A DNA stretch of 29,972 bases from JAAZGD01 sp964489555 (lineage in GTDB: Bacteria; Bacillota; Clostridia; Peptostreptococcales; Anaerovoracaceae): the NCBI GenBank assembly GCA_964489555.1, contig CAZAZF010000019.1, forward strand, positions 1 through 29,972, in the 5' to 3' direction. The notes under the pieces were generated by a model that saw only the letters and a list, made by a program, of their open reading frames with translations, had not been told where the DNA came from and did no database searches. Each line of letters begins with the position of its first letter. Within the stretch, counting starts at the first letter, position 1. This document shows positions 8,390 through 16,229 of the stretch, in pieces. The translations under genes were made by a program, and so were the position numbers.

Positions 8390-9514
8390 CTACACTATCG
8401 TGCTTTTTTCAATTAAGACGGGATACTTTTCATGGCCAATGACTTCCCGGCCTTCCCGCACAATGACATCCTTGTCCGAAATCACATGCTCTACTCTGGC
8501 TCCGCACTGTATATCCGTATTTTGCATGATAATGGCATGCCGTACTACGGCTCCTGCCTCCACTCGTACCCCTCGCGATAGAATGGAATTTTCCACAGTT
8601 CCCTCGATTTTGCATCCATCTGCAATAAGAGAATTCCTCACATAACTGCCTTCTCGATAAAGAGTTGGAACACTATCCTTTACTTTTGTAAAAATTGGCT
8701 TCTCGAAAGCTTTTTCCCGGTAGGACTTTTTGAGAAAATTCATGTTCGCCTGCATGTACCCCTTCACATTGCTGATTTCAAAAAATTGTCCAGTAAATTC
8801 CACCCCTTGCATCTTTAATGTAGCAGCCAATCTTTTTATGACATCCACATAGAAATCCGTCAGCCCCACCGAAACCGCATCCGCTACCAGAGTCTCTAAC
8901 AAAGACTTTTTCATCACAAAAACATCAAGACACCAATTCACATCCTGCAGTCGCACGTCATCTTCATTGATTGAAAGGTCGTAAATCCGCCCATCCTTAT
9001 TTATTTTTATCACACCAACTCCCCTGGGAACGGTCCTTCCCCCATTCATGGATTTGGTATATAAAACCGTTATATCGGCTTCACTTTGAACATGCGCATC
9101 CATTACTTCTTGATAATCCAGGTTACAGACAATAGAGCTTCCCGTCATAATAACATACTCCGCGTGCGACCGTTTGATAGAATACAAATTTCGGTAAAGG
9201 GCATCCAACATCCCTTTATACTCCCCATTGGAATGGTCGGATCTGGAAAAAGGGCTTAAAATTCTCATGCCTCCTATTTTTCGGGTCAAATCCCAGTCTT
9301 TTCCGGAGCCCAAATGATCCAAAAGGGAATGGTAATTGCTGTTGGTAATCACCGAAATGTCATAAATTCCGGAATTCACAAATCCGGACAAAAGAAAATC
9401 GATAATTCGATATTTCCCGGCCACCGGCAAACTGGCCAAGGTGCGAATTTTTGTCAATTCCCTCATGGCCGCTCTGTCACTATAGGAAAAAATAATTCCC
9501 AGCACATTATCCAT
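8390..9514 (-). CDS. glgD: GlgD, non-catalytic/regulatory partner of glucose-1-phosphate adenylyltransferase
   Basis: GlgD forms a hetero-oligomer with GlgC and modulates ADP-glucose formation. The 374-aa protein has a nucleotidyltransferase-like fold but a degenerate N-terminus, LGIIFSYSDRAAMRELT, in place of the GGxGxRLxxLT loop of GlgC. It keeps KYRIIDFLLSGFVNSGI and ends in left-handed beta-helix hexapeptide repeats (about residues 285-365). Its start lies 8 nt inside the end of glgC and its stop touches the GlgA start region, so translation of the three is probably coupled. Confidence 0.93.
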   Translation of the reverse strand: MDNVLGIIFSYSDRAAMRELTKIRTLASLPVAGKYRIIDFLLSGFVNSGIYDISVITNSNYHSLLDHLGSGKDWDLTRKIGGMRILSPFSRSDHSNGEYKGMLDALYRNLYSIKRSHAEYVIMTGSSIVCNLDYQEVMDAHVQSEADITVLYTKSMNGGRTVPRGVGVIKINKDGRIYDLSINEDDVRLQDVNWCLDVFVMKKSLLETLVADAVSVGLTDFYVDVIKRLAATLKMQGVEFTGQFFEISNVKGYMQANMNFLKKSYREKAFEKPIFTKVKDSVPTLYREGSYVRNSLIADGCKIEGTVENSILSRGVRVEAGAVVRHAIIMQNTDIQCGARVEHVISDKDVIVREGREVIGHEKYPVLIEKSTIV

Positions 9515-10667
9515 GGTACACCTCCTCTCCGGAAAAAACAGTAATTCCCCCCTCTTCCTCCTTTGGCCCCGGTATATGACCCACCACTTGGTGAGCAGAA
9601 ACCACGGCTTGAGGCATGATGATGGAATACTCCACTCGGCTATCTTTTGAAATTTTTGCTCCGGGCATCACAATGGAGTTCAAAACCACAGCCCCTTCTT
9701 CTACGACTACCCCAGGGAATAAAATACTATGATCTATGGTTCCCTCTACCATACAGCCTTCTGTAACAAAAGAATTTTTCAAATATGCCGTTTCTCCAAC
9801 ATAATGAGGGGGCATTACCGGATTTCTGGAAAAGATCTTCCATCTGGGATCGTCCAGATCGATGCCTTTGTCTTTATCCAAAATATCCATATTGGCCTCC
9901 CATAAAGATTGAATGGTTCCCACATCTTTCCAATAGCCTTTATAGGCATAGGCGTACATCTTCTGGCCTTCACGAATCATTCTCGGTATGATGTCCTTCC
10001 CAAAATCCTTCTGCGAAGAAGGGTTCTCTTCATCCAACATCAAATATTCTTTTAATTTTTTCCATGTGAAAACATATACCCCCATAGAAGCCAGTGTACT
10101 TTTTGGCTCTGATGGTTTTTCTTGAAAGTCACAGATTCGTAGATTTTCTTCCACACTCATTACGCCAAAGCGGGAGGCTTCTTCCAAAGGCACATCGATG
10201 ACAGCAATGGTACAATCCGCATCTCTCTCCTTATGGTAATCCACCATCAAACGGTAATTCGCCTTGTAAATATGGTCTCCTGACAGAATCAACACATAAT
10301 CCGGCTCATACAATTCAATGTAATGGATGTTTTGATAGATGGCATTGGCCGTTCCCTTATACCATTCTCCCGCCTTGCCTTTCACATAGGGTGGTAAAAT
10401 GGTAACCCCCCCATATAATCGGTCCAGGTCCCATGGTTGGCCGCTTCCGATGTAAGCATTTAACTCCAGTGGTTGATATTGGGTTAAAACCCCAATCGTA
10501 TCCACTCCTGAATTCACACAGTTGGACAAAGGAAAATCAATGATCCGATATTTTCCGCCGAAAGGGATAGCCGGTTTGGCCACAGCATCCGTTAAAAGGC
10601 CCAAACGGCTTCCCTGGCCTCCTGCCAACAGCATGGCAATGGTTTCTTTTTTTGACATGGTAGACAT
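9507..10667 (-). CDS. glgC: Glucose-1-phosphate adenylyltransferase, catalytic subunit
   Basis: GlgC makes ADP-glucose from glucose-1-phosphate and ATP, the committed step of bacterial glycogen synthesis. The 386-aa protein has an intact AGGQGSRLGLLTDAVAKPAIPFGGKYRIIDF nucleotide site, here split for reading as GGQGSRLGLLT then AKPAIPFGGKYRIIDF. Further motifs are GTANAIYQN, ILSGDHIYKANY (metal and sugar-phosphate site) and YWKDVGTI, with a C-terminal beta-helix. The ribosome site GGAGGTG lies 7 nt before ATG 10667, inside the end of glgB, whose stop codon directly precedes this start. The last 8 nt overlap glgD. Confidence 0.97.
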   Translation of the reverse strand: MSTMSKKETIAMLLAGGQGSRLGLLTDAVAKPAIPFGGKYRIIDFPLSNCVNSGVDTIGVLTQYQPLELNAYIGSGQPWDLDRLYGGVTILPPYVKGKAGEWYKGTANAIYQNIHYIELYEPDYVLILSGDHIYKANYRLMVDYHKERDADCTIAVIDVPLEEASRFGVMSVEENLRICDFQEKPSEPKSTLASMGVYVFTWKKLKEYLMLDEENPSSQKDFGKDIIPRMIREGQKMYAYAYKGYWKDVGTIQSLWEANMDILDKDKGIDLDDPRWKIFSRNPVMPPHYVGETAYLKNSFVTEGCMVEGTIDHSILFPGVVVEEGAVVLNSIVMPGAKISKDSRVEYSIIMPQAVVSAHQVVGHIPGPKEEEGGITVFSGEEVYHG

Positions 10668-12488
10668 TTACTCCACCTCCCTGGTTATAAACCCGGTGGT
10701 GTACCCGGGTATGGCAACGCCCGTTTCCGTGATGCGCATGGCATCAGGATTGGGATTGGTTGAAAAAACCACTTGGTAATGCTTTCCCCCCGGAAGAGGA
10801 ATGCTCTCTATGTGTTTGGATGAAAAATTAGCAAGTACAATAACCGGGGTTCCCTCGGCACAACGTCTTTCGAAAACCATTAGGCCCTCCTTGGCCCGCT
10901 GGCTATCAATCCACTGAAACCCCCTGGGATCGTTGTCCCATTGCCACAACGCCGGCGTGTTTTGGTAAAACCAGTTTAAGCTTCTAATCATTCGATGATA
11001 ATTTCCATGATCTTCATTGACTAGCAAATGCCATGGCAATTCTCCCTGATAATCCCATTCTGTTTCTTGAGCCATCTCTCCACCCATAAACATTAGTTTT
11101 TTTCCGGGATGAGCCATTACATACCCCATATACGCTCTGAGTTGCATCCATTTCTCATCCCTGTTGCCCGGCATTTTTTCGAAGAGAGATTTCTTTAAAT
11201 GAACTACCTCGTCGTGGGATAAGGGAAGAATGTATTTTTCTCCAAAAGCATAAGTGATGGAAAAGGTCATGCGATGAGCATTTTTTTGCCGCTCCTCTTC
11301 ATCTGATTCCATATATTTTAGAGTGTCATTCATCCAGCCCATGTTCCATTTGTAATCAAATCCCAAACCACCAGCTTCCACCGGAGCCGTTACTTCCGGC
11401 CATGCCGTAGACTCTTCTGCAATCATCAAACATTCTGGCGCCTCTTCCTTCACTCTTTGATTCAAGTCGCGCAAGAAGGAAACGGCCTCTATATTTTCTT
11501 TTCCTCCAAATTCATTGGGCTCCCACTGGCCCTCCGACCTATTGTAATCAAGATAGAGCATGGAAGAAACGGCATCCACTCGAATGCCGTCAAAATGATA
11601 TTCTTTCAGCCAGTAGAGCGCATTGGAAATTAGAAAACTGCGAACCTCCGGCTTCCCCCAGTCAAAAACTGCCGTCCCCCACTGGTGATGGTATCTCTTT
11701 TTTTCCTCTTCATAATCGTAAAGGTACGTCCCATCCCAACGATACAAGCCTGCATCATCTTTGGGATAATGTGCAGGTACCCAATCCAAGATTACTCCCA
11801 AGCCTTCTTGATGGCAACGATTTACAAAAGCCATCAATTCATGGGGGGTCCCGTATCGGGAGGTGGGGGCATAGTATCCGGTAACTTGATAGCCCCAAGA
11901 GGGATCGTAAGGGTATTCTGCAACCGGCATCAGCTCCAAATGGGTGTACCCCATTTCCTTTGCATACGGAATAAGCACCTCCGCAAATTGCCGATAGGAA
12001 GCCACCTCCTTTCGAAAACTACCCAAATGCACCTCATAAATATGAAAAGGACCGGTTTGCAAAGAGGTTTTATTTCTCTGTTCCATAAAGGTTCTATCCT
12101 CCCAGGCAAAACCTTCCAGATCAAAAAACTTCGATGCCGTTCCCGGTCTTTTTTCACAATGAAACCCATAGGGGTCTGCCTTGTATAAAGACTCTCCCGA
12201 TGGGGTAATAATTAAATACTTGTAAGAATCAAAGGTTTTGACTCCTTCCACCACAGCTTCCCAAACACCTGCTCCTTCGATTCTCTCCATAGCCATTTTA
12301 CGCTGCCAGAGATTAAAATCTCCGACCACATAAACATCTCGGGCATGGGGTGCATACACTCGAAACACCACTCCATCCCGATCTCGGTGTGCTCCAAAAA
12401 ACTCATAGGCTCTGGTGTGGGTGCCCTCGTGAAAAGAATGCAGATGTTTTTGCTTTGTGGACAACCCTATTTCACTCTTTTTCTTCAT
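10668..12488 (-). CDS. glgB: 1,4-alpha-glucan branching enzyme
   Basis: GlgB cuts alpha-1,4 chains and rejoins them as alpha-1,6 branches. The 606-aa protein has a CBM48-type N-terminal module (about residues 20-120) and a GH13 barrel. Visible active-site motifs are DWVPAHYP, GIRVDAVSS (nucleophile Asp305), IAEEST (acid/base Glu358) and LSHDEVVH (Asp426), followed by the C-terminal beta domain. It is the first gene of the glycogen operon. An extended -10 promoter ends only 5 nt before the annotated ATG, so the message may be leaderless, or translation may begin slightly downstream. A GTG and a TTG occur within the first ten codons. Confidence 0.95.
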   Translation of the reverse strand: MKKKSEIGLSTKQKHLHSFHEGTHTRAYEFFGAHRDRDGVVFRVYAPHARDVYVVGDFNLWQRKMAMERIEGAGVWEAVVEGVKTFDSYKYLIITPSGESLYKADPYGFHCEKRPGTASKFFDLEGFAWEDRTFMEQRNKTSLQTGPFHIYEVHLGSFRKEVASYRQFAEVLIPYAKEMGYTHLELMPVAEYPYDPSWGYQVTGYYAPTSRYGTPHELMAFVNRCHQEGLGVILDWVPAHYPKDDAGLYRWDGTYLYDYEEEKKRYHHQWGTAVFDWGKPEVRSFLISNALYWLKEYHFDGIRVDAVSSMLYLDYNRSEGQWEPNEFGGKENIEAVSFLRDLNQRVKEEAPECLMIAEESTAWPEVTAPVEAGGLGFDYKWNMGWMNDTLKYMESDEEERQKNAHRMTFSITYAFGEKYILPLSHDEVVHLKKSLFEKMPGNRDEKWMQLRAYMGYVMAHPGKKLMFMGGEMAQETEWDYQGELPWHLLVNEDHGNYHRMIRSLNWFYQNTPALWQWDNDPRGFQWIDSQRAKEGLMVFERRCAEGTPVIVLANFSSKHIESIPLPGGKHYQVVFSTNPNPDAMRITETGVAIPGYTTGFITREVE

Positions 12489-12493
12489 ATCTC

Positions 12494-12523
12494 ATTATAG
12501 CATAATCCGTTGAAATGTGTTAG
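12494..12523 (-). promoter_or_regulatory. Promoter of the glg operon
   Basis: On the minus strand CTAACA (12523-12518) is followed after 18 nt by a perfect TATAAT (12499-12494), preceded by TG one base upstream (extended -10, TGCTATAAT). The glgB ATG begins 5 nt downstream of the -10 box, so the transcript start would fall at or next to the initiation codon. Confidence 0.75.
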
Positions 12524-12560
12524 CATGGAAAGAGAATTGAACGCTTTGGAGGAACCATTC

Positions 12561-13079
12561 GTGAGACTATTTATCGCCATTCCTTTTGACGAAAAAACCA
12601 AAAGAGAAATCATAATTCTTCGCAATAAAATCCGAAATCATGCGGATAGCGGAAGATTTATTCAAGAGGAAAATCTACATTTGACCCTGGTTTTTTTAGG
12701 AGAAGTCCTTGAAGAAAAAACGAAGGAGGTCCTTCAAATCATGGAGGGAATCAAATGGAGTTCTTTTCCCCTTGTTTTAAATCGGGTGGGAACCTTTCAT
12801 CGCGAAGATGGGGATGTCTATTGGCTAGGGTGTGAAAAATGCCCCATTTTAATAAAACTCCAAAAAGAATTAGCAGATCGACTTCGGGTAACAGGCTACG
12901 ATATCGAGTTTCGAAGCTACATCCCCCATGTTACGCTGGGACGCCAAGTGACCAGCAAAAAAACATTGGAACCGGATTTTCCCAACATCAACTGCAATGT
13001 ATCTCACTATAGCCTGATGCAGTCCCAACATATCAATGGGAAATTAGTTTATACCGAACAATACCGTTGCCGTCCATAA
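12561..13079 (+). CDS. thpR: RNA 2',3'-cyclic phosphodiesterase (2H family, LigT-like)
   Basis: ThpR hydrolyses 2',3'-cyclic phosphate ends of RNA and ligates 2'-5' ends in vitro. The 172-aa protein has the two defining 2H motifs, H40-L-T42 (HLTLVFLG) and H123-V-T125 (HVTLGR), at the usual spacing, and the N-terminal RLFIAIPFDE. I chose GTG 12561 because a TTGGAGG ribosome site ends 9 nt upstream and the family starts here. In-frame TTG 12510 and ATG 12525 would add an atypical tail without a ribosome site. It diverges from glgB and converges on the selenium operon. Confidence 0.92.
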   Translation: MRLFIAIPFDEKTKREIIILRNKIRNHADSGRFIQEENLHLTLVFLGEVLEEKTKEVLQIMEGIKWSSFPLVLNRVGTFHREDGDVYWLGCEKCPILIKLQKELADRLRVTGYDIEFRSYIPHVTLGRQVTSKKTLEPDFPNINCNVSHYSLMQSQHINGKLVYTEQYRCRP

Positions 13080-13081
13080 AA

Positions 13082-13122
13082 AGGCAGCCCCACTCCTTTT
13101 CAGGAAAAAGATTGGGCTGCCT
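13082..13122. terminator. Terminator shared by thpR and the selenium operon
   Basis: AGGCAGCCC (13082-13090) pairs perfectly with GGGCTGCCT (13114-13122). On the minus strand it is followed by TTTTTAT, a strong terminator for the selC-selD-selA-hesB transcript. On the plus strand it is followed by GCTTTTAA, so it may also end thpR. Confidence 0.88.
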
Positions 13123-13126
13123 GCTT

Positions 13127-13426
13127 TTAACATCGACCGTAAGACAATCCTGTTAATCGGAATCCGCGATCGTACCATTTGTTGCGATAGTCCACAGTAG
13201 CTCTTTCCACATGGCCTTCTATTTGCCGGGTAAAGACTATTTTTACGCCATTGGATTCTACCACAATATCTCCCTTTTTCTTTGCCTCATCCAGAGACAA
13301 AAGCAATCGAGGTCCCCCTCAACTGATTCCTCCGAAAGCAATTCGAAGCATCATCTCTTCAGGGTTTTTCTCTTTCGCAACGATTTCCTTGAATTTACTA
13401 GCTGCTGCATCGGTTACCTGAATCAT
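13127..13426 (-). CDS. HesB/IscA-like selenoprotein with in-frame UGA (Sec36)
   Basis: The reading frame runs from ATG 13426 to TAA 13127 and is interrupted only by TGA at 13321-13319, codon 36. With Sec there the protein is 99 aa. It starts MIQVTDAAASKFKEIVAKEK, continues AFGGIS-U-GGPRLLLSLDEAKKK, then GVKIVFTRQIEGHVE, and ends RLTGLSYGRC. This matches the small HesB-like family, a known prokaryotic selenoprotein family related to A-type Fe-S proteins, where Sec or Cys sits before GGP. A ribosome site GGGAGGTGA lies 5 nt before ATG, and the gene starts 21 nt after selA. After the UGA a 7-bp hairpin with an 11-nt loop (13306-13282) fits a bacterial SECIS element. The molecular role of the family is not settled. 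Confidence 0.9.
13282..13306 (-). promoter_or_regulatory. Putative SECIS hairpin of the HesB-like selenoprotein gene
   Basis: In the minus-strand RNA UUGCUUU (13306-13300) pairs with GAGGCAA (13288-13282), 7 pairs including two G-U, around the loop UGUCUCUGGAU. The loop begins 19 nt after the UGA and has G as its second base. Both fit the general bacterial SECIS rules (loop about 16-37 nt downstream, G among its first two bases). Folding was done by eye. Confidence 0.55.
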
Positions 13427-13447
13427 TTTAGTCACCTCCCATCTTCT

Positions 13448-14896
13448 CTATCTCACCATTTTCCCATTTTGCTCTTCTTGAACCAATTTTTTTAACGCCT
13501 TTGCCAAAAGCCCCATATCTTCTATGGTCAGCGTCCTGACATGGAACATCAATCCATCTTCCTGAATGGGAATCACCACCGGATTCTTGCCGTTCCTCAA
13601 TTTTTCCTGCCACCAATGAAGGGTTCCGTAAAAGGGCTTCATCCATACAGCAGGGCTATCTAATAGCAGCCCGGGCAGGGATCCACCTCCCACTTCCGCT
13701 TTGGTTGTTCTCAATTGAACTTGCGCCCAATCTCCCATGGCTACCTGCATCATGGCCACCAGTCCACGGGCTTTCTCCATTAGAGCTTCTTGGGGTTGAA
13801 ACAACATCTCCAATACGGGAATTTCTTGATAGGCGGTTTTTGGGTTTCTATAAATTTCTAACACCGATTGCAACGAGGCCAGAGTTAGTTTATCACAGCG
13901 AACTACTCGGGCTAGCGGGTGTTTTTTCAGGGATTCGATCAGCGTCTTTTTTCCCACGATGATTCCAGCCTGCGGACCTCCTAACAACTTATCCCCACTA
14001 AATGTAATCAAATGAACTCCCTGGGAGACGGAGTGTTGTACGGAATGCTCTTCCCCAACTTCCAAACCCTTCATTTCAACAAAACTGCCGCTGCCCAAAT
14101 CCTCCATCACCAGCAAGTTGTTTTCCTTCCCCAACTCCACCAGCTCTCGAATTGAAACGGTTTGAGTGAAGCCGGAAATAACATAATTGCTGGTATGTAC
14201 TTTGAGCAGCATTCCCGTCTCAGAAGAAATCCTCTCTCGATAATCGGATACCTTCGTTTTGTTGGTAGTCCCCACTTCTAAAAGCTTACAGCCGCTTTGA
14301 GTAATGATATCAGGAATTCGGAAAGAACCGCCGATCTCCACCAGCTGGCCTCTGGATACCAACACTTCCTTGTCTTTTGCAAAGGCATGAAGGGAAAGAA
14401 ATACAGCTGCAGCATTGTTATTAACTACCATGGCCCCTTCGGCCCCGGTAATTTCCGCTAACAATCTCTCTACTTGATCTTGTCTGGAGCCCCTGGTCCC
14501 TTTTGCCAAATCATATTCTAAATTACAATACCCTCCAGCTGTTTCCATCAGATGTTGCACCGCTTTCCCCGGCAAAGGCGCTCTTCCCAAGTTGGTATGA
14601 AGAATAATTCCCGTAGCGTTAATAACTTTTTTCAACCGCCTCATTTCTTCTGTTTCCAGCATTTGAAATACCTTTTGATTGAGAAAGGCCTGTATTTCCA
14701 GTTCTTCCAAAGGGGGCTCTTGTTCCCCGTGTCCCTGGCGAATCTTTTCTTTTACTGCCTCCAACGCCAATTGGACTTTATCTAAAACCAACGCTCTGCC
14801 AAAAATGGCTACTAGAGCAGCCACTTCTTCCGTTGCCAAAATTTCATTGACAGAAGGAACCTGTCGTAGTCGATCTTGTAACATGTTCTGGTTCAA
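13448..14896 (-). CDS. selA: L-seryl-tRNA(Sec) selenium transferase
   Basis: SelA is a PLP enzyme that converts Ser-tRNA(Sec) to Sec-tRNA(Sec) with selenophosphate. The 482-aa protein has the N-terminal tRNA(Sec)-contact domain (residues 1 to about 75, including LRQVPSVNEIL), the signature INATGIILHTNLGRAPL, the glycine-rich YDLAKGTRGSR and the PLP lysine Lys303 in FSGDKLLGGPQAG. The start is TTG 14896, with AAGGAG 6 nt upstream. The next ATG (14884) is too far from that site. It begins 23 nt after the selD stop and precedes the HesB-like selenoprotein gene by 21 nt. No selB (Sec elongation factor) lies next to it, unlike many selAB loci. Confidence 0.97.
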   Translation of the reverse strand: MNQNMLQDRLRQVPSVNEILATEEVAALVAIFGRALVLDKVQLALEAVKEKIRQGHGEQEPPLEELEIQAFLNQKVFQMLETEEMRRLKKVINATGIILHTNLGRAPLPGKAVQHLMETAGGYCNLEYDLAKGTRGSRQDQVERLLAEITGAEGAMVVNNNAAAVFLSLHAFAKDKEVLVSRGQLVEIGGSFRIPDIITQSGCKLLEVGTTNKTKVSDYRERISSETGMLLKVHTSNYVISGFTQTVSIRELVELGKENNLLVMEDLGSGSFVEMKGLEVGEEHSVQHSVSQGVHLITFSGDKLLGGPQAGIIVGKKTLIESLKKHPLARVVRCDKLTLASLQSVLEIYRNPKTAYQEIPVLEMLFQPQEALMEKARGLVAMMQVAMGDWAQVQLRTTKAEVGGGSLPGLLLDSPAVWMKPFYGTLHWWQEKLRNGKNPVVIPIQEDGLMFHVRTLTIEDMGLLAKALKKLVQEEQNGKMVR

Positions 14897-14919
14897 AAAA
14901 CTCTCCTTAGCCTGCTCCG

Positions 14920-15981
14920 CTAGTCCAACACTACCAAATACGGCTGTCCTCCTCTTTTCTTCCCAACACTGCCTATCTCCGCCCCTCTGATTGGTTGCTT
15001 CCGGTGAAGTTCTTCCAGCAATGCCGACCCTTGTTCTTTTGGCAAAGAAATTAATAATCCTCCCGAAGTCTGAGGGTCTGCCAACAACAACTTTTTACAT
15101 TCCGGGAGCCTCTCCCAAGACACATGGGGCTGAAAATAGGCGAGATTGGAATAACTCCCCCCCGGCACATAGCCTTCCTGAATATAGTGGATTGTTTTTG
15201 GCAGCAAAGGCAAAGCGCTTTCATAAAGGGTCAATTGTTTGTCTGACGCCTTGGCCATTTCAATCCCATGACCCAACAAACCAAATCCCGTAACATCGGT
15301 ACAACCGTGTATATCATAAGACTTCATCACTTCCATAGCGCTTTTATTTAAAGTGCTCATAGAAAGTAAGGCCGGCTGAATATCCCGCTCCAACACCACT
15401 CCTCTTTTCAACGCAGTAGCAATCGCTGCTGTGCCTAGCGGCTTGGTTAAAATCAGCACATCGCCTTCTTGTGCACCACCATTGGTCCATATTTTTCCGG
15501 GATGTATGGTACCAGTAATGGAAAACCCGTATTTTAATTCCGGGTCATTAACCGTATGGCCTCCTAACAAGGCTACCCCGGCTTCTTTCAATTTTTCTTC
15601 TCCCCCTTTTAGAATCTGTACCAGAATTTCCGGGGACAGATCCTCGGGGAAACAGGCAATGGATAAAGCAGTCATGGGAGTTCCTCCCATGGCATAAACA
15701 TCACTCAAAGAATTGGCAGCTGCTATGGAACCAAAAATAAAAGGGTCGTCTGTGATGGGAGTAAAAAAATCTACGGTTTGCACCAAAGCCAAGTCTTCGG
15801 ACATTTGGTACACACCTGCATCATCCATCAAATCAAACCCAATCAATAGATTGGGATCTGTATTCTTTTCCTTTCCCTCCAAATGACACAAAACTTGTGC
15901 CAGGGTACCGGGAGCCATTTTGCTTGCTCAACCGGATTTGGACGACAGTTCAGTCAGCCTTCTTTTTTCTTTTTCTGTCAC
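14920..15981 (-). CDS. selD: Selenophosphate synthetase, selenocysteine-containing (Sec18)
   Basis: SelD makes selenophosphate from selenide and ATP. From GTG 15981 the frame gives MTEKEKRRLTELSSKSG, then TGA at 15930-15928, then ASKMAPGTLAQVLCHLEG, and ends at 14920, for 353 aa with Sec. The UGA sits in the G-[C/U]-x-x-K motif where E. coli SelD has Cys17, and Lys21 follows it. Other conserved parts are DLALVQTVDFFTPITDDPF, GSIAAANSLSDVYAMGGTP, LLGGHT and DVTGFGLLGH. Calling the gene from ATG 15918 loses the active site. The ribosome site AGAGG lies 8 nt before GTG. A candidate SECIS hairpin with GGU in its loop follows the UGA. The gene starts 24 nt after the encoded tRNA-Sec 3' end. Confidence 0.95.
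15888..15923 (-). promoter_or_regulatory. Putative SECIS hairpin in selD
   Basis: In the RNA downstream of the UGA, bases +5 to +11 (15923-15917) pair with +34 to +40 (15894-15888), seven pairs including two G-U. A short upper stem (+13 to +15 with +27 to +29) presents the apical loop CCCGGUACCCU, which contains the GGU often seen in bacterial SECIS loops. The upper stem is weak and the fold was done by eye. Confidence 0.4.
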
Positions 15982-16005
15982 AAAGTCATCCTCTCTTCTT
16001 TTTTT

Positions 16006-16102
16006 TGGCAGGAGCGTGTGGGAATCGAACCCACCCGGGCCGGCATAACCACCCCACATCAGATTTGAAGTCTGTGAAATCCACCAGGACCTATCCGCCC
16101 CC
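16006..16102 (-). tRNA. selC: tRNA-Sec (TCA)
   Basis: This 97-nt minus-strand tRNA has the anticodon arm CAGA-CTTCAAA-TCTG, giving UCA, which reads UGA. It has the long variable arm of tRNA-Sec, a T arm GTGGG-TTCGATT-CCCAC and an encoded CCA (16008-16006). The acceptor GGGGGCG pairs with CGCTCCT through seven pairs including G-U. The eighth pair expected in bacterial tRNA-Sec is a G-A mismatch as I align it. It lies directly upstream of selD on the same strand with no terminator between, so it is probably processed out of the sel operon transcript. Confidence 0.95.
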
Positions 16103-16122
16103 ATGTCTTTACATATAAAATA

Positions 16123-16128
16123 ATTATA
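16123..16128 (-). promoter_or_regulatory. Putative -10 box of the selC-selD-selA-hesB operon
   Basis: A perfect TATAAT on the minus strand lies 20 nt upstream of the tRNA-Sec 5' end. No good -35 hexamer is visible 16-18 nt further upstream, so the assignment is tentative. Confidence 0.5.
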
Positions 16129-16168
16129 CCCCAAGAAGCATAGGAAGAAAAGCGACTTTGTCACATCA

Positions 16169-16198
16169 AAGGCACCCTCCTTGCCGGGAGGGTGCCTT
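16169..16198. terminator. Hairpin downstream of ppdK, terminator-like
   Basis: GGCACCCTCC pairs with GGAGGGTGCC (10 bp, 6-nt loop), extended by A-T pairs, 31 nt after the ppdK stop on the minus strand. The following TTTGATG is a weak U tract. The hairpin still probably separates ppdK from the selenium operon. Confidence 0.7.
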
Positions 16199-16229
16199 AA
16201 AAAAGCATCAATTGATTTGATTTTTAGTC

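Noticed and set aside
13319..13321. HesB-like gene as a pseudogene broken by a stop
   Set aside because: The UGA sits exactly at the family's redox residue, the frame is intact on both sides, a SECIS-like hairpin follows, and the Sec machinery is in the same operon.
14920..15918. selD starting at ATG 15918
   Set aside because: This start removes the catalytic G-[C/U]-x-x-K motif. The in-frame sequence upstream, with UGA read as Sec and a GTG start at 15981, is plainly SelD.
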